Source: Castor canadensis | Taxonomy: Eukaryota; Chordata; Mammalia; Rodentia; Castoridae | Assembly: GCF_047511655.1 (NCBI RefSeq) | Contig: NC_133399.1 | Location: forward strand, 2,979,333-3,043,332 | Direction: 5' to 3' | Length of the DNA stretch: 64,000 bases | In this document: one piece after another, positions 33,511-45,489 of the stretch | Position numbering within the stretch: position 1 is the stretch's first letter | Layout: the number at the start of each line of letters is the position of its first letter | Made by a program: the position numbers and the translations under genes | The notes under the pieces: model-generated | What the model was told of the DNA's origin: nothing | Database searches by the model: none | The model's input: only the letters and a program-made list of their open reading frames with translations

Positions 33511-33514
33511 CCCT

Positions 33515-35184
33515 CTTACAACCCAGATCCTCTAGAGTGTGCACCTTGATGTGGGACAAATTCCCAAGTCAATGAGGTATGCCAGAGCACATTGAAAAGA
33601 GAGGAAGATTACAAGAGCAGTGAGTTCTGCACTGTAAGAGGAGAACCACAGGAATAAAACAATTGGCCTGCCTCTGGCTCAGCAACTTAGACACCACTTC
33701 TCAATAAACCAATCCATTGCTATGAGGAAGCTGTGGAAACAGTGATCCACCTGACCAAGACTCAGGTCCAAAATCAAGCCCACAGTACACCATACACTGA
33801 AGAGAGGAAGAGTCATAAACCAGGGATTCCACCAGTCTTAGGCCCTAAGTTTAGAACCCCCACAATATCCTCATATAATGGGTCTTGCTTATGTCCATTG
33901 AGGGCCAAATAACTGACCACTGTTCCCTGCACAGTCCAAGCTCCCTGCTGATCAGACATCTCTTGGACCTCTGTCAGACACTTCTCTCTATTCCCGTCTC
34001 TTGTTATTTTCATGACCCTAGATTGTGGGTCTGAGTATCCTAAGGAAAGCAGAATTGTGGTGTTTGTATATTTTCAGATCTCTAAAGTAGCTCATTCTGA
34101 AACAAAAGGACCCTCTCAAGATGGCTACTCATCATAGCACTCCATGATAAATGGAGAAATTAATCAGCTATCTTCTCTAGTACTAGGTTGCCTTATTGGA
34201 GGGGATGCTTTCAAAGCAAAGCCTCACACTGAACTTAATGCTCATGATAAATTATGGTTCTCCTATGGCTTCAGGTATAAGGGACCAGGGGATGAGCACT
34301 GCCAACAGTGGGTTCAGGTGGCAGACTCTGGAGGTGATTGGGGGCTCTGGTATAACCACTGAAGATTCCTGTTCCAAGAGCCCCAACTCCCATGACTACA
34401 GAAGGCTGGCCGGCCACTTACCATTTCCTCCTTCTGATGTGTCCAGGCATTGTCCGTAAGGTTCTGCAGTCAGTTGAAATCACACAGTTGCTAAAGCTGA
34501 GATGCTTGAGAACTCTCTCAGCAATGGACACCAGGGAAATATGGTGACAGTACCAGAAAAACAGGAAGCAGCCTGGAACCGCTATCACTGGTGCTCTTGA
34601 TAGAAGTATCTGATCACAAACTAGACACACACTCGTGAAATTTGATGGTCAAGGCAAAATTTACTCCTGCAGAAGGGTGTGCATTTATCTCTGTCTGTAA
34701 GCCAACATACACCTTTTTATTCCTGATGCTGGACTGCTGCCCCTTCTTCTAAGGAGACAGCTGGGGTTCACAGTCTTCATAGTTGGCTAAGGCCAAGGTT
34801 TAGGGGAGGGTATAGGAGAAGAGCAGACATAACTGGAGAGCATACACAGGAGACTTAAATTGATTGGTGTTCCTAAAGGCAATGAGTTGATCCCTAAGGC
34901 ACGAATTTCTAGGATTCTGGGGAAAGTGAAACCATTGGGCCTGGAATGTCAGCACCAAGTACATAATTAACCCATGGGGCAAGGAGACCTTGAAGCAGAG
35001 TTTTACCGAGACAACAATTATCATAAGACTAGTGGTTTGAGTTTTAGGACTATGGATGCTTACAGCCAGAAACTTTACAGCCAGGTGATGTGCCACTGAG
35101 CACATAGAAAACTGAGGAAATCAGCTAGCATCCACACAATGACAGACATGTTCCATAGTGTGGATATTAGGGAGAGGGGGAGGG
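33515..35184. other. No gene recognised
   Basis: Mostly moderate-GC sequence of retroelement character. Minus-strand open frames of 66-101 codons (33,813-34,013 and 34,800-35,105) and plus-strand ones at 34,144-34,459 lack recognisable domains. I could not assign a repeat family. Confidence 0.3.
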
Positions 35185-35186
35185 GA

Positions 35187-35258
35187 GGAAAGGGGTTCAA
35201 ACCCACAAACCTGAAATTAAGAGTCTCATGTTCTACAGACTGAGATAACTCTTTGACA
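35187..35258 (-). pseudogene. tRNA-Lys(CTT)-derived pseudogene
   Basis: The minus strand reads 'tatctcagtctgtagaacat', 'gagactcttaatttcaggtt' and 'tgtgggtttgaacccc'. These are the D arm, an anticodon loop with CTT, and the T arm of a lysine tRNA. The D-arm box A is changed, the 5' acceptor strand does not pair with the purine/pyrimidine-rich 3' side, and there is no encoded CCA. The B box 'ggtttgaacc' is nearly intact. Either a decayed tRNA gene or a tRNA-derived retrocopy. Confidence 0.8.
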
Positions 35259-35259
35259 G

Positions 35260-36409
35260 AAAAGACTGATGACTTGAAACAACCTCTCTGATTGGCTCAA
35301 GATACAAGGCTTGACACCTAAGGATTGGATAACTGAAAAAGGATACTTTATCTGACTGTGTGGAATGATAAGTAACAGAATTCAGTAACAGCCCTTCCCA
35401 ACTCCAACTTCCTCCCATAGGATGGATTTGGTCCAGGATGGGAGATAATTGAACTTCACAAAACTTGTCCTGGTCCTCCAATCCTGGCACCTGCTTGTTA
35501 TCATACACAGTGGAACCTTACTTATTTCTCTTGGAAATGAGACAACTGTGCTCAGAGAATTCCAGAGCACAGTTGGATGGTGAAAACTCATTATGTCTGG
35601 AAATGAGGGGTGCCTAGGGCAGTCCAGGACACAGAAAGTAGATGAGAACTGTTGTCTAAATCCAGGAATTGAGGCATATAGTGTAGGCAGGTGACTCAAA
35701 AAAATCTATTGACATCCCACGACCCTGGTGATGGAATGGTCACCTATGATTTCAGAAGTTTCAATTACAATGTTTAATCTCAGGGACCTTGTGATCTTTT
35801 CTTCCCTGTCAGGTTCACTTGTATACCTGCATGGCTCATAGCTTCCTGGTACCTATAGTCTATTGAACATGTGTTCTTTTGTTCATATTCATGAAGTTGG
35901 CATTGCTGTCACTACATTTGTGTATTATTGCAGGAATTCATCTCATGAATTTATTAAAGGACAGGAAACACCAAAGCCCTTTCCCCTCAAAGATGCCACA
36001 CATAATTCAAGAATACTTCCAAGACTAAACCACCATCACTACACATATCCAAGGGGCATGGGTAGGTGGCACAGAGTTGCCCCAGATGACTGAGGGATTA
36101 GATGAAGTCCCCTCACAGGAACAAGACAGGACAAGGTTCCTCAGCTGACTGCCCAACACATCGTGGAGGCTAAAGTGGACCAATGGCCTAAAGGCACCAA
36201 GACTGGGATCAGGTTGCAAATTCAGGGACTCAGGCAGTACCACTGCTGTTTCAGGTTCCAACAGCCCCTCCTCTCACAACTGCAAATAGCAGACTGCACC
36301 TTGCCCTGGTTTTGGGACCTTGCTTCCAATCATTTAGCATGGGCAGGTCAATCAGCTCTGCTCTGAGGATACTGGAGTAAGAGCAGAACCCCAAGGTTCA
36401 CAACTCCAG
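35260..36409. other. No gene recognised; LTR-type sequence
   Basis: Contains a self-complementary stretch at about 35,525-35,605 ('gaaatgagacaactgtgctc' against 'gagcacagttggatgg') and, at 36,300-36,400, sequence shared with about 18,990-19,110. No coding signal. Confidence 0.35.
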
Positions 36410-36780
36410 AAAAGAGAGAGTTGGAAGTGACAGAGAAGCTACAGTTTACTAAAGATTCATGAGCAGAATGTGGTAGCAAAGCCCAAGTGCTAGAAGGAAA
36501 ACATGTTTTAGTTCCTCTTTTTTTCACCAGCTGGGGATGAATTCATGACCCTGTGCTTTCTCGGTAACCGCTTTAACATGTGGACCACAAAACCAGGTCC
36601 AGAAGACATATTTTAGACAATACTCATGCATGAGTAAAATCGTTGAGAACTGCATCTGTGACTTGCTGTCAAACAGGTTCTATAATTTCTTCTCTGTAGA
36701 TAGTGTAATGCATTCCAATGAAGGGGTTTTATGTGGACATTTGTTGTACACTCCTGCTGTCAATGGCTGGTGTCCAACCC
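36410..36780 (+). pseudogene. HNRNPA1: HNRNPA1 3'UTR retrocopy, split by a SINE
   Basis: Plus-strand sequence parallels the HNRNPA1 mRNA 3'UTR: 'gaagtgacagagaagctaca' followed by 'gtttactaaagattcatgag', then after a SINE 'agacatattttagacaatac', 'ctgtcaaacaggttctataa' and 'tgtaatgcattccaatgaag'. Its first part also matches the 3'UTR portion of the minus-strand pseudogene at 1930-2385. It has no coding sequence, so the insertion was severely 5'-truncated. The A-tail is lost or decayed near 36,780. Confidence 0.75.
36512..36600 (-). repeat. ID-type SINE inside the HNRNPA1 retrocopy
   Basis: T-rich start then reverse ID sequence ('cagctggggatgaattcatg', 'ccctgtgctttctcggtaac'). The host sequence 'gaaaacatgttttag' on the left (about 36,499-36,513) recurs as 'gaagacatattttag' on the right (about 36,602-36,616), an imperfect target duplication of about 15 bp. 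Confidence 0.75.
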
Positions 36781-36954
36781 CCAACCCACTTCTGTGAGTC
36801 TCATGGGTAGGTGTGGTTTTAGGCATGTGCCAACATTACTGCTTCCCTATATAATATTTAAATGCACTTGTGTATACATATATCTGCCCCTGTACATGTA
36901 TGGGAGTATGAATATACAAAGTACTTAGAACCAAACTCTGGGAATTCAAATTTG

Positions 36955-37410
36955 TTTTTTGTGGAATTTTTGGTGGCACTGGAGTTTTAACTCAGGGCAT
37001 CAAATATCCTATACAAGCACTCTTACTGCTTGAGTCAGCCTGCCAGTCATTCTTTTTGTGCTGGGTTATTTTGAGATAGGGTCTCCTGAACAATTTGCCT
37101 GTGACTGGCTTCAAACTGCTATCCTTCTGATGTCTGCCTCCTTAGTAGCTAGGATTATAGGCATGAGGCAATGGTGCACAGCATTTGTTTGTTTGGTTGG
37201 TTGATTTTCTTTCGAAGACTGTGCTGGAGTTCACCACTTTTTGTGGTGTTGGGTTTGAACTCAAGTCCTCATGCTGCCTAAGCAGGTGCTGTACCACTTG
37301 AGCCAGTCTGCTAGATGAAATTCATTATTTATCACAGGCTGGCCATGTATTTTGATCTCCCTGCCTCAGCGTACAAATGCCTGATTACAGGTGTGCCCCA
37401 CCATGCCTGG
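36955..37410 (-). repeat. Cluster of minus-strand SINEs
   Basis: A dimeric copy at about 36,957-37,180 ('ctcagggcatcaaatatcct', 'tctgcctccttagtagctag'). A second SINE at about 37,190-37,410 has 'gggtttgaactcaagtcctc' and 'cctgattacaggtgtgcccc'. They are inserted next to each other. Confidence 0.8.
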
Positions 37411-37739
37411 CTTACCATTGAGGGATTCTGATGAAAGAAATCTATTCTGGGGTAAAGTTAAGAAGTAGATGGAATATTGGGAAAACAGATGTGCACTGTC
37501 TGAAACTGATATAACAACAATGTATTCAAGTTAAGAGTGGTTACATGTAAAAGAGGAACCTCTTTGCAAAAAGAAATATTTACATGATATATCAGATAAT
37601 TTACATAAAATTGCCAACCTAAACAGAAAAGATATAAAAAAGAAAGACAGAATGAAGAAAGAATAAGTAGGAAGAAGGAAGAAAGTAAGGAGGCATGGAA
37701 GTAAAGAAGCAAACAGGAGATGGAGGGCAGAGAAAAATA

Positions 37740-39990
37740 ACAGCAACTGTTATAAGCCTTCAAGTCAGCACTTCACAAGGATCAGCCATGAGGATCAAGA
37801 GTTCCAGGTTAGAGCTGGTGACAGTGACTCATGCCTGTCAACCTATCTACTCAGTAGGCAGAGATCAGGATTGAGGTTCAAAGCCATCCCAGGAAAATAG
37901 TTTGAAAGACACTATCTTGAAAATAATCCAACACAAGAATGGTCTGCTGGAGTAGTTAAAGTGTTAGAGCCTGGGCTATCAGACATCAAGCCCTGAGTTC
38001 AAACCCCACTTCCACCCATAATAAAGGAGAAGAGTTCAAGGACAGACCAGACTACATAGTGAAACCCTGTCTTAAATATATATGTGCATAACTTTGACAA
38101 TATAGCTCAGTCATACAGTGCTCACTTAGTATAGAAAATAAACTGTATTATATCCCAGTAGAAAAAAGATACATGATAGCATAGTGTGTGGTCCAGTAGT
38201 GATGATCTGGGTTACAGCAGCAAAAGCAAGATGCATCTGCAGCAAGGTTTCTCAGCTTCAGCACTAGCAACATTGTAAGCTGGATATTTCTTTGTGGGGA
38301 ATGTTCAGAGCACTGAACTATGTTTAGGAATATCCTTGGCATCCACCCACTGGATGCCACTAAATCTAATGCCTACTTAATGTCATAGCAATACAAAATC
38401 TCTCCATCACACCTACTTGTTCTCTAGATATGAGAATCACTACTGAGAGGAAATCACTGACAGAGCTGCTGCAGTCAGATGCAGGCAGACCAAATATGAA
38501 GGCACAGTGAATGGGAATAGGAACCAAGAAGCCTCCATCCCTGGGAGCTGGAACACTCTTCTCTTCAGCTCTCCACCTCAACCCTAGGCTGGGAAAATAC
38601 ATAAATTGCTCCCATCCTGTCCTTGTACTTTGCCCCTTATGGTCACTCTCCACATGGGATGTCTTCCAGGAAGTCAGGAGAGGAGGCCCAATCTTTGCTA
38701 TTTCATACAGTCCAATTCTACCTAAATGAAGGCGAAGGGACAAGACTAAGGTCACTGTGTACTTACGCTCTGTGACTTGTCTTCTGCTATGCTCTTCACC
38801 ACAGGACATCCCTATGGGTCTCTTCACAAGCACAGCCTGGAGCAGACATGCTTGTCCCCAGGGTCTGCAGGGTTCTTGAGAAACTTACGGTTGCATAGGA
38901 ATGCAGTCTCCACTTGCTCTTCCAATAAATAGCATAGGCGCCCTGCTAATTTCTTTCCCTATGGAGAGTTAATCACTATCCAGGGCGAGGCCCTCCCACT
39001 TCCAGGTAGAAAGGATTGCATAGAGATTCCTTTAGTAACTGGAATTCAAGGTGGAGCAAGAGGGAGGACAGAAACTAAGAGAGAAGTCAGAAGGATCCCA
39101 GAATGAGGACAATTACTTTGGGAATGAAAGATGGTTTTCTTGGGCATGTACATTCTCATTGTCTTCTAGAAAATCTCCCCCTTCCCTGTCATCTTTATCA
39201 AGTTCTACCCTATCACTCTTTCTTGGTCAGTAAGCCAGATAGTCTGACATGAGTGGTGTGCTTTTTAATAGTCAAGTAAATAAAAAAGCCACAGAACCCA
39301 CTTATCAGAGGGTAACATGTACCAAAGATCCCCCTGAGTGGATTATTCAAATACTGGATCACATTTAACCCTATAAACACTCTTTTCACTATACATACAT
39401 ATAATATTTTACAAATTGTGCATGTTAAGATATCAGACTTGACAACTATTGATGAAAATAACTATCATACCAATAGACTGTAAAGTTTTTGAATTGGTTC
39501 TCTCTCAACCAATATTATATTCTATGTACTCACCTTTATTTATCATTCATGATATAACATCATGCGAGAGTTGGGCAACGAAATGAGTCGAGGAAAATAA
39601 TGGATGCCAGGTTTTGTGACATTACTCTGAATGGAACACTTATAATATGAAAATTATGTTGATTTCTGGAATTTTCCATTTAATGCTTTCAGACCAGTGT
39701 TAAAGTAAAACAGTAGAAGGCAAATGTTTGCTTATGAGTTTTGTTTTTATTTCCTGGGAGAGATAAAATAAAAGTATACCTCTGAATTTGTATGGTGACA
39801 AGAGACTAAACTAGGACTCCCACAAGTCCAGCATTATGGGTAATTGAGTTTACTAGGGTTTCCTTAGAGAATAATGACCACCTTATGGATTCTCTACAGA
39901 GTATAGGCTTAATGAATCATGTTGCAATAGTTGAGTTTTTTGAAACTCAACTTGGGATCTTGAGTTCAGTCAGTACACTATGAGCTGAGA
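37740..39990 (+). repeat. Inverted-duplication arm 1
   Basis: The reverse complement of this block matches 45,490-47,660 along its whole length. It includes a plus-strand dimeric SINE (37,805-38,040), a further tRNA-like SINE (38,040-38,160), and an old DNA-transposon-like element (38,220-38,370, 'ggatgccactaaatct'). About 39,340-40,040 also matches 51,455-52,140 in direct orientation. Minus-strand open frames (for example 155 codons at 38,366-38,833) run across repeat sequence and show no domain. I found no gene here. Confidence 0.75.
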
Positions 39991-40550
39991 CTTTTCCTTA
40001 CTCTGGGCCACAATTATCTGTGGTGTAATCCTTAGAAATTATGGAAAGTTCTTTTGCTGTTGTTGTTATTCTGGAGATTTGAACTCAGGACCCCACACTT
40101 ATTATTTGGGGACTCATCCTCATTGTCAGCCATTTTTGTGTTGGGTTTTTTCAAGTAGGATCTTGTGATCTGTTTGCCTATGCTGCCTCGAAACAGGGTT
40201 CTCCTGACTTCTGCATTCTGAGTAGCTAGGAAAACAAGTGTGAGCCACAAACATCCACTTCTCTTCCAGGATTCTTAACTAACACTCCACACATGCCCCA
40301 TCATTCTGCTGTGCATGGAGTAAATGCTACAACATGTCCTGGCTTCCACTTTGAGAAATGCTGAGATCATGTACAGAGTGCCAGCCCATTATGAGTTTAG
40401 ATTGAGAGCTGAGCAAATCCACTGTGACTTCCCAGTTGAAACATCAATGCTTGAAGCCACTCATCTAAGTTTAGATGAACAGCAAACTTAGAATATTTTT
40501 TGAGAGGCACTTTCCTTTTCTAGAGAGGAGATATGCTGTCAGTGGGAACA
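39960..40550 (+). repeat. Direct duplication copy 1
   Basis: Parallels 41,690-42,285. Shared anchors are 'gagacttttccttact.tg', a minus-strand SINE at the same place (40,060-40,255 here), 'cattctgctgtgcatggagt' against 'catcctgctgtgcttagaga', 'atgtacagagt', and 'tctagagaggagatatgctgtcagtg' against 'tctagacaggaattatactgtcattg'. Confidence 0.75.
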
Positions 40551-40557
40551 TGGAACT

Positions 40558-40865
40558 TTTTTTTTGGTAGTACTGGTGTTTGAACTCAAGACCTCTCACT
40601 TGAATGCTCAAACACTGGAGTCACTCTGCCAGCCCTGTTTTGTCTTTGGTATTTTCAAGATAGTATTTCAAAAACTATTTGCCCAGGTTGATTTCAAATT
40701 GTGATCCTCCTGATCTCTGCTTCCCTAATACCCAGGGTTTTACCTATGAGCCACCAGTGCAAGAACAGCATGGGATATTGTAATTTTGGTTTTTTCCTTT
40801 GGAAGGATTGAGGAATGAACTCACGACCTCATGATTTGAAGTCTGGTGATCTACCACTTTAGTAG
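40558..40865 (-). repeat. Minus-strand SINE pair
   Basis: T-run then 'tagtactggtgtttgaactc' and 'tgatctctgcttccctaata' (dimeric copy, 40,558-40,760). A partial ID unit follows at about 40,790-40,865. Confidence 0.75.
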
Positions 40866-41689
40866 CACATCTAGACATATTTGCTTTAGTTTGTTTCTCA
40901 GAAGGGGCTTTCACTACTTTACTAAAATAAATTATTTCAGCCCCACTGACAGAAGATGTGGCAGTTGTTTAAATATGAGTTTCATTATTGGTCACAGGAT
41001 TATCCAAGTTCCTTTCTTCCAAATAACCATGGTGAAGAGGATTGCTAAAGCTATGAGTTCTCAGAATAGAGGAGAACTGTTACAGTGATCACAAGATCAT
41101 GGGTTTCAACTCCTAATGTAGGATTTGTATTAACCTCAAACCTTTTGTAAATTAAAGCCAGATATCTGAAGATTTGCCTTCCAATAATTGAATCACATAC
41201 AAGGTATATAGACTGCAAAAACATACAGAATTATAATTGGTAATCTTGACACACTGTGCTCTGACTATAGAGGTGAGGAAGTGCTATGTTGTGGAAGGCT
41301 GGCACTTGATCTTGGGCAATGTGAAGTACTGAAAAAATTGTTAACATCCTGTACCTAAGTTAGAAATGAAGGCAGTAAAGAAAGTCCATGATAGCAGGTG
41401 ACACTGAGTACAGGCTGGGGTGTGTGTCCACCTTCTCTAAGGAAAGTTACTGTGCAAGTGATTATTATGTTGTCATTGGTCATTTCTGTGTCCATATTCA
41501 GTGCCTCTTCAGTCATGTGTCAGCAGCTGCTCATGTGTAGATGTGGACAGTGAGGGGCACTGCATGCCACCCTGCCTTTGGGCTTATCCATCATGATTCA
41601 CTATAAAATACAGGACTTGTGCACCATTTTGTAGAGCTTGATTTTTAAGGCAAGTAACAAGGGATTTCAAGTTAAGACACAGCTCTCTA
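40866..41689. other. No feature seen
   Basis: No exon, tRNA or clear repeat recognised. Confidence 0.3.
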
Positions 41690-42285
41690 TGACTTGAGAC
41701 TTTTCCTTACTTTGAGTCACAATTGTTGGTGGTAAATTCCTTAAAATTATTCAAGAATATTTTTGTAGATGTTGTTCTGGGGTTTCAACTCAGGACCTCA
41801 CACTTGCAAAACAGGCATTTTACTATATGATTCATTCCAAAAGCCCTTTTTTGTGTTGGGTATTTCAGTATCAGCTATTGTGAGCAATTAGCCCAAGCTA
41901 GTCTAGAACCCTGATCCTCCTAATATCCTGACCCTGCTGAATTGCTAGGATTACAGGGGTGGCCATGGGTTCCCAGCTCTATTGAAGGATTTTAAAACTA
42001 TGCCTTCATTTGTGGTCTTTTCATCCTGCTGTGCTTAGAGAACGTGATGCAAGAGGTACTGGCCCCAGTTTTAGTAATGCTGTGAATATGTACAGAGTAC
42101 TACATTGTGGGATTCCCCTGTGGGTAGCATGGTAGTCCACTGTGATTTTCTCTATGAAACAACAATACTTCAAGGTCACTTATCTGAGTGCAAGTTGGGA
42201 TGAATAGTAGACCAAGAATTTTTTTTGAGGGACAGTGACAGTTTCTAGACAGGAATTATACTGTCATTGTGAACGATAACTCATG
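41690..42285 (+). repeat. Direct duplication copy 2
   Basis: Second copy of the 39,960-40,550 unit, carrying the same minus-strand SINE (41,770-41,965), so the duplication postdates that SINE. Confidence 0.75.
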
Positions 42286-42937
42286 TTTAAGGGTACACAT
42301 TTACTTCTCTCTTATATTATTCACATCAGAAGAGAAGGAAGGAGACATAATGTGAGTTAATTGAACTTACATTGAAATTATATTCCTTCTGTTCCTCCTG
42401 AATAAAAGGAAACATGAAACTCATTCCTATGTCACCAAATTTATACCAAGCTCATTTATGATATAGTAAACCTTTTTAAGAAGTTAGTAATTTCAAGTAA
42501 TAGCACAAGTTATCCTTTCTTCTAATTTCCACAGGTCTCCTTGAGTTATATATATGCAATAACCTTTTACTCCCCAAACAAATACTCATTTATTTGAGAA
42601 CCCATGTAAAAAGGCAGCAACTCAGTTACAGACAAAAATGAGAGTAGTCTCACCTTGTATTTCATCAGATGACAAACATGATGATATCATGGCTGCTGTG
42701 GTAGGACTGTCTTGGAGCAGAAAGTGTCCAATGAGGACAAACAAGGAAGTTAGGAAACCTGGTACCTGAGAACTGTGGCTTGGATATTGATAAGGAATTA
42801 CATCTTATGCTGCAAATCTTAACAAAATGCCTGTAACATAGAGTAGGGTATTGCTGACCTGAACCCCCTAGAGCCCACCAAAAATAATAGCCTGAGTCTG
42901 AGGATGAGTTGATGAAAATGAAGCAAATTTTTGAAAG
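42286..42937. other. No gene recognised
   Basis: AT-rich to 42,600, then mixed sequence without family motifs. Confidence 0.3.
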
Positions 42938-43110
42938 GTTTCTTTTTGGCAGTACTAGGGTTTGAATTTAGGGCCCCATGCTTACTCAAGTGAGTCAATC
43001 CACCAGCCTTGTTTTTTGCTGGGTGTTTTCATGATAGGGTCTCATAGACTATTTGTACACACTGGCTTTCTACTGCAATCATCTGAACTCTGCCACCTTA
43101 GTACCAAGCA
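42938..43110 (-). repeat. Dimeric SINE
   Basis: 'ggcagtactagggtttgaat', 'gctgggtgttttcatgatag' and 'ctctgccaccttagtaccaa' mark a diverged minus-strand copy. Confidence 0.75.
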
Positions 43111-43199
43111 TTATCCTGAAAAGACATGTTTGACTGAAATTTATGCAGAGATAGATGAGGAGACAAAGATGTTAGACTGAAAGAGGCACAGAGATGGCT

Positions 43200-43935
43200 C
43201 GATATATCAGCACATACGTTTTGGGGGAGAAGAAATCTGTGGGTTTCCACAATAAGAGAGATAGAGCCCAGAGCTGCTTACACCCAAGGGAGAGATAAAA
43301 GAAGTTAGTGGGAGAAATCCCTGAAAGAAGGGAGTCCCAAGGAGAAGTCCCAGAATGGTGGCTAGGTATGAATATACTCCATCAGCCCTCTGATACTCTG
43401 AGATAATGGGGTCATTCTCTGAGGCCAGGTGGGAAATTTCTATCAAATGTCTAAAAGTGAGTGGTAGTCTTTAGGACCAGGTGGAGAGTTTCCAGTAAGC
43501 CACCTTGATGAAGAAGTGTCCAGTCTTAATGTGGCTGCACTATATTCACACTAACACATAGGATTACAGGTGTGAGCAACCAGCATCCAGCTCAGTCTAG
43601 GAGAATTAATGACACATAAACCAGTTTTCCAGGAATGACCATCCCCATCTGTACAAACCACAATAAGAGCTTAAATTCTGAGGCCCCTCAGTGCAGTGTT
43701 CCTACTTGAGTCTTCTTACCCTTCTGCTAAGGGGTGCATCTTTGATTTTCTTTTGTTTTGCTTTACATAAATAAACCTGCCCAACTCTCATATCAGAGCA
43801 GCAGTGGCACTTCCCTGTGTTCAGTTACCCACTGCTTCTTTGTCCTAATAAACTTCTTGCTTATCCTATTTTCTTTTCTTGATAAATTCTTTTACCAAAA
43901 ATACCCAACACTTTATCTTGGGTAGAACTGTGACC
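43200..43935 (+). repeat. Probable solitary LTR(s)
   Basis: The right part (about 43,640-43,930) has LTR U5 character: 'cataaataaacctgcccaac' and, 80 bp on, 'cctaataaacttcttgctta', with a T-rich 3' end. The left part is purine-rich. A short minus-strand B1-like fragment sits at about 43,558-43,600. Ends and family were not determined. Confidence 0.4.
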
Positions 43936-45489
43936 CTCCCCATGCTGTTTGCTGAGGACATAACTCCATATTCCTGCTAGCATTTTGTTTAATCAATTTT
44001 CTGTTTGAGGATATTTGATCTGCCATTTAAAAGACAATTTTGGAGTGTTTGAAAAAATGTGGCAAATAATTTAACTGAAATTATTTCTGTGCCTTAGGAA
44101 TTGATTAAGCAAAACTGCAGAGAAATGAGCTATGATATTTGGCAGAAAAAAATACATTAACTAGGGAGTTTGTGGGCTACATGGCTTCTCCTAACAGCTT
44201 GTAGAGTAAACGCAATCAAACAGGGAAGAATAGGTATAATGAAAAGGGAAGCAGAATGTAAATATCTGGAAAACACTCATTCCTTCTTGGAAAGAATCAA
44301 AGTTTATGATTTGGGATCGATACCAAGTATGTGTCCAGGTGAGGTGACTTAAAATTTTGGTGCAGGTCTGGCAAAGTGGGTCAAGTGAAAGAGTGCCTGT
44401 CTCAAGTCTAAGGCCCTGAATACAAATACTAGCAATCCCCCCAAAAAATATTGTTGTAGATAGAAGGAACTGAATTTCTACTAACCAGGGACTGGAGGAA
44501 TGACTATGAAGATAGTGGAAATTTCAGAGGAGAACATCCCATCTGATACCAAAGCCTAGGAACATGTGGTCACAAGCATGTAATAGAGTGGGGCAGCACA
44601 CCCACAGGATGTTGAGGCTTACTCGAGAAGGCTAAATTTGCTCCACGTCATATTAGTCCTCTAGGTCCACAAAGTAAGATCTGGGAAAGCATGGCACTCT
44701 CCCACTTCTACTGTAAAATCTATCACATGGAATCCATTGGCCCAGGCACAAACCTACCATAGAGTCTGAGCCCTCACAGAGAAACACTGCTAGGGCAATG
44801 ATCAGGGGATATGTCGGGTTGAGGCTACTTTAGATAGTCTTTTCTATGACAGTGAGTAGGGGGCGTCCATAGGAGTGTGACCACCGCTTACACACCATAA
44901 TGTGTGATAAATCTTCCATGGGCATGTGACAGCCTAGAGCATATGAGTTAAGTGCCAAACATATGAAGCACAAACATCAGCCAGAAAATCTTTTGAGGCA
45001 AGATGACATGGACTTCTGGGCAAAAACCTCGCCTCAGTGTGTCCAGGAAGGATAGTGTTTGATCAACAATGATTGCGGTAGGGAGACCAAGCCACTGAAT
45101 ACTACCAAGAGTACTTCCATCTTTCAGAAAGCCAACATTAGGCTATTCTGTGTATTGAAGCTATGTGCCAGATGGAAGAAAACATAGCCGTCTTGGTCTG
45201 ATGATGTGGTTGAAGAGGAAGAGTGCCTGCCAAGCAAGTGGGAAGCCCTGACTTCAAACACATTCTTGCCAAATAAATAATTAATTAAATCCAATCTTTC
45301 CATAATGTGATACTGTTTGCTGAGATCAGTAGCATCCACTACAAAGGCAAAGACTGAGTGCACATAGCATATACTTGTTTTAACTGTGCCTGATTTATGA
45401 GTCAGTAACCACTTATTTTGCCACAATATGGTAGTGTAAGGTCAGGGTTGCATTAATTTTGCTATAAACTTAGAGGCATGTAACATTTA
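43936..45489. other. No gene recognised; two ID SINEs
   Basis: Contains plus-strand ID-type SINEs at about 44,360-44,450 ('aagagtgcctgtctcaagtc') and 45,205-45,280 ('gagtgcctgccaagcaagtg'). The remainder gives only short open frames without motifs. Confidence 0.4.

Larger units (their letters stand above)
20695..33514 (+). mobile_element. Class I (gammaretrovirus-like) provirus with nested L1s
   Basis: Two LTRs of the same family (20,699-21,073 and 33,162-33,510) are in the same orientation, bounded by CCCT on both outer sides (20,695-20,698 and 33,511-33,514), the 4-bp duplication typical of gammaretroviral integration. The leader carries a primer-binding-like site, and fragments of gag matrix and of env transmembrane subunit lie in the right order. 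Span is 12.8 kb, of which about 5.7 kb is inserted L1. The coding interior is far more decayed than in the class II element, which fits an older insertion. Confidence 0.85.

Noticed and set aside
38366-38833. 155-codon minus-strand open frame in inverted arm 1
   Set aside because: The matching part of arm 2 is not open in the corresponding frame and no family motif is visible, so it is likely chance.
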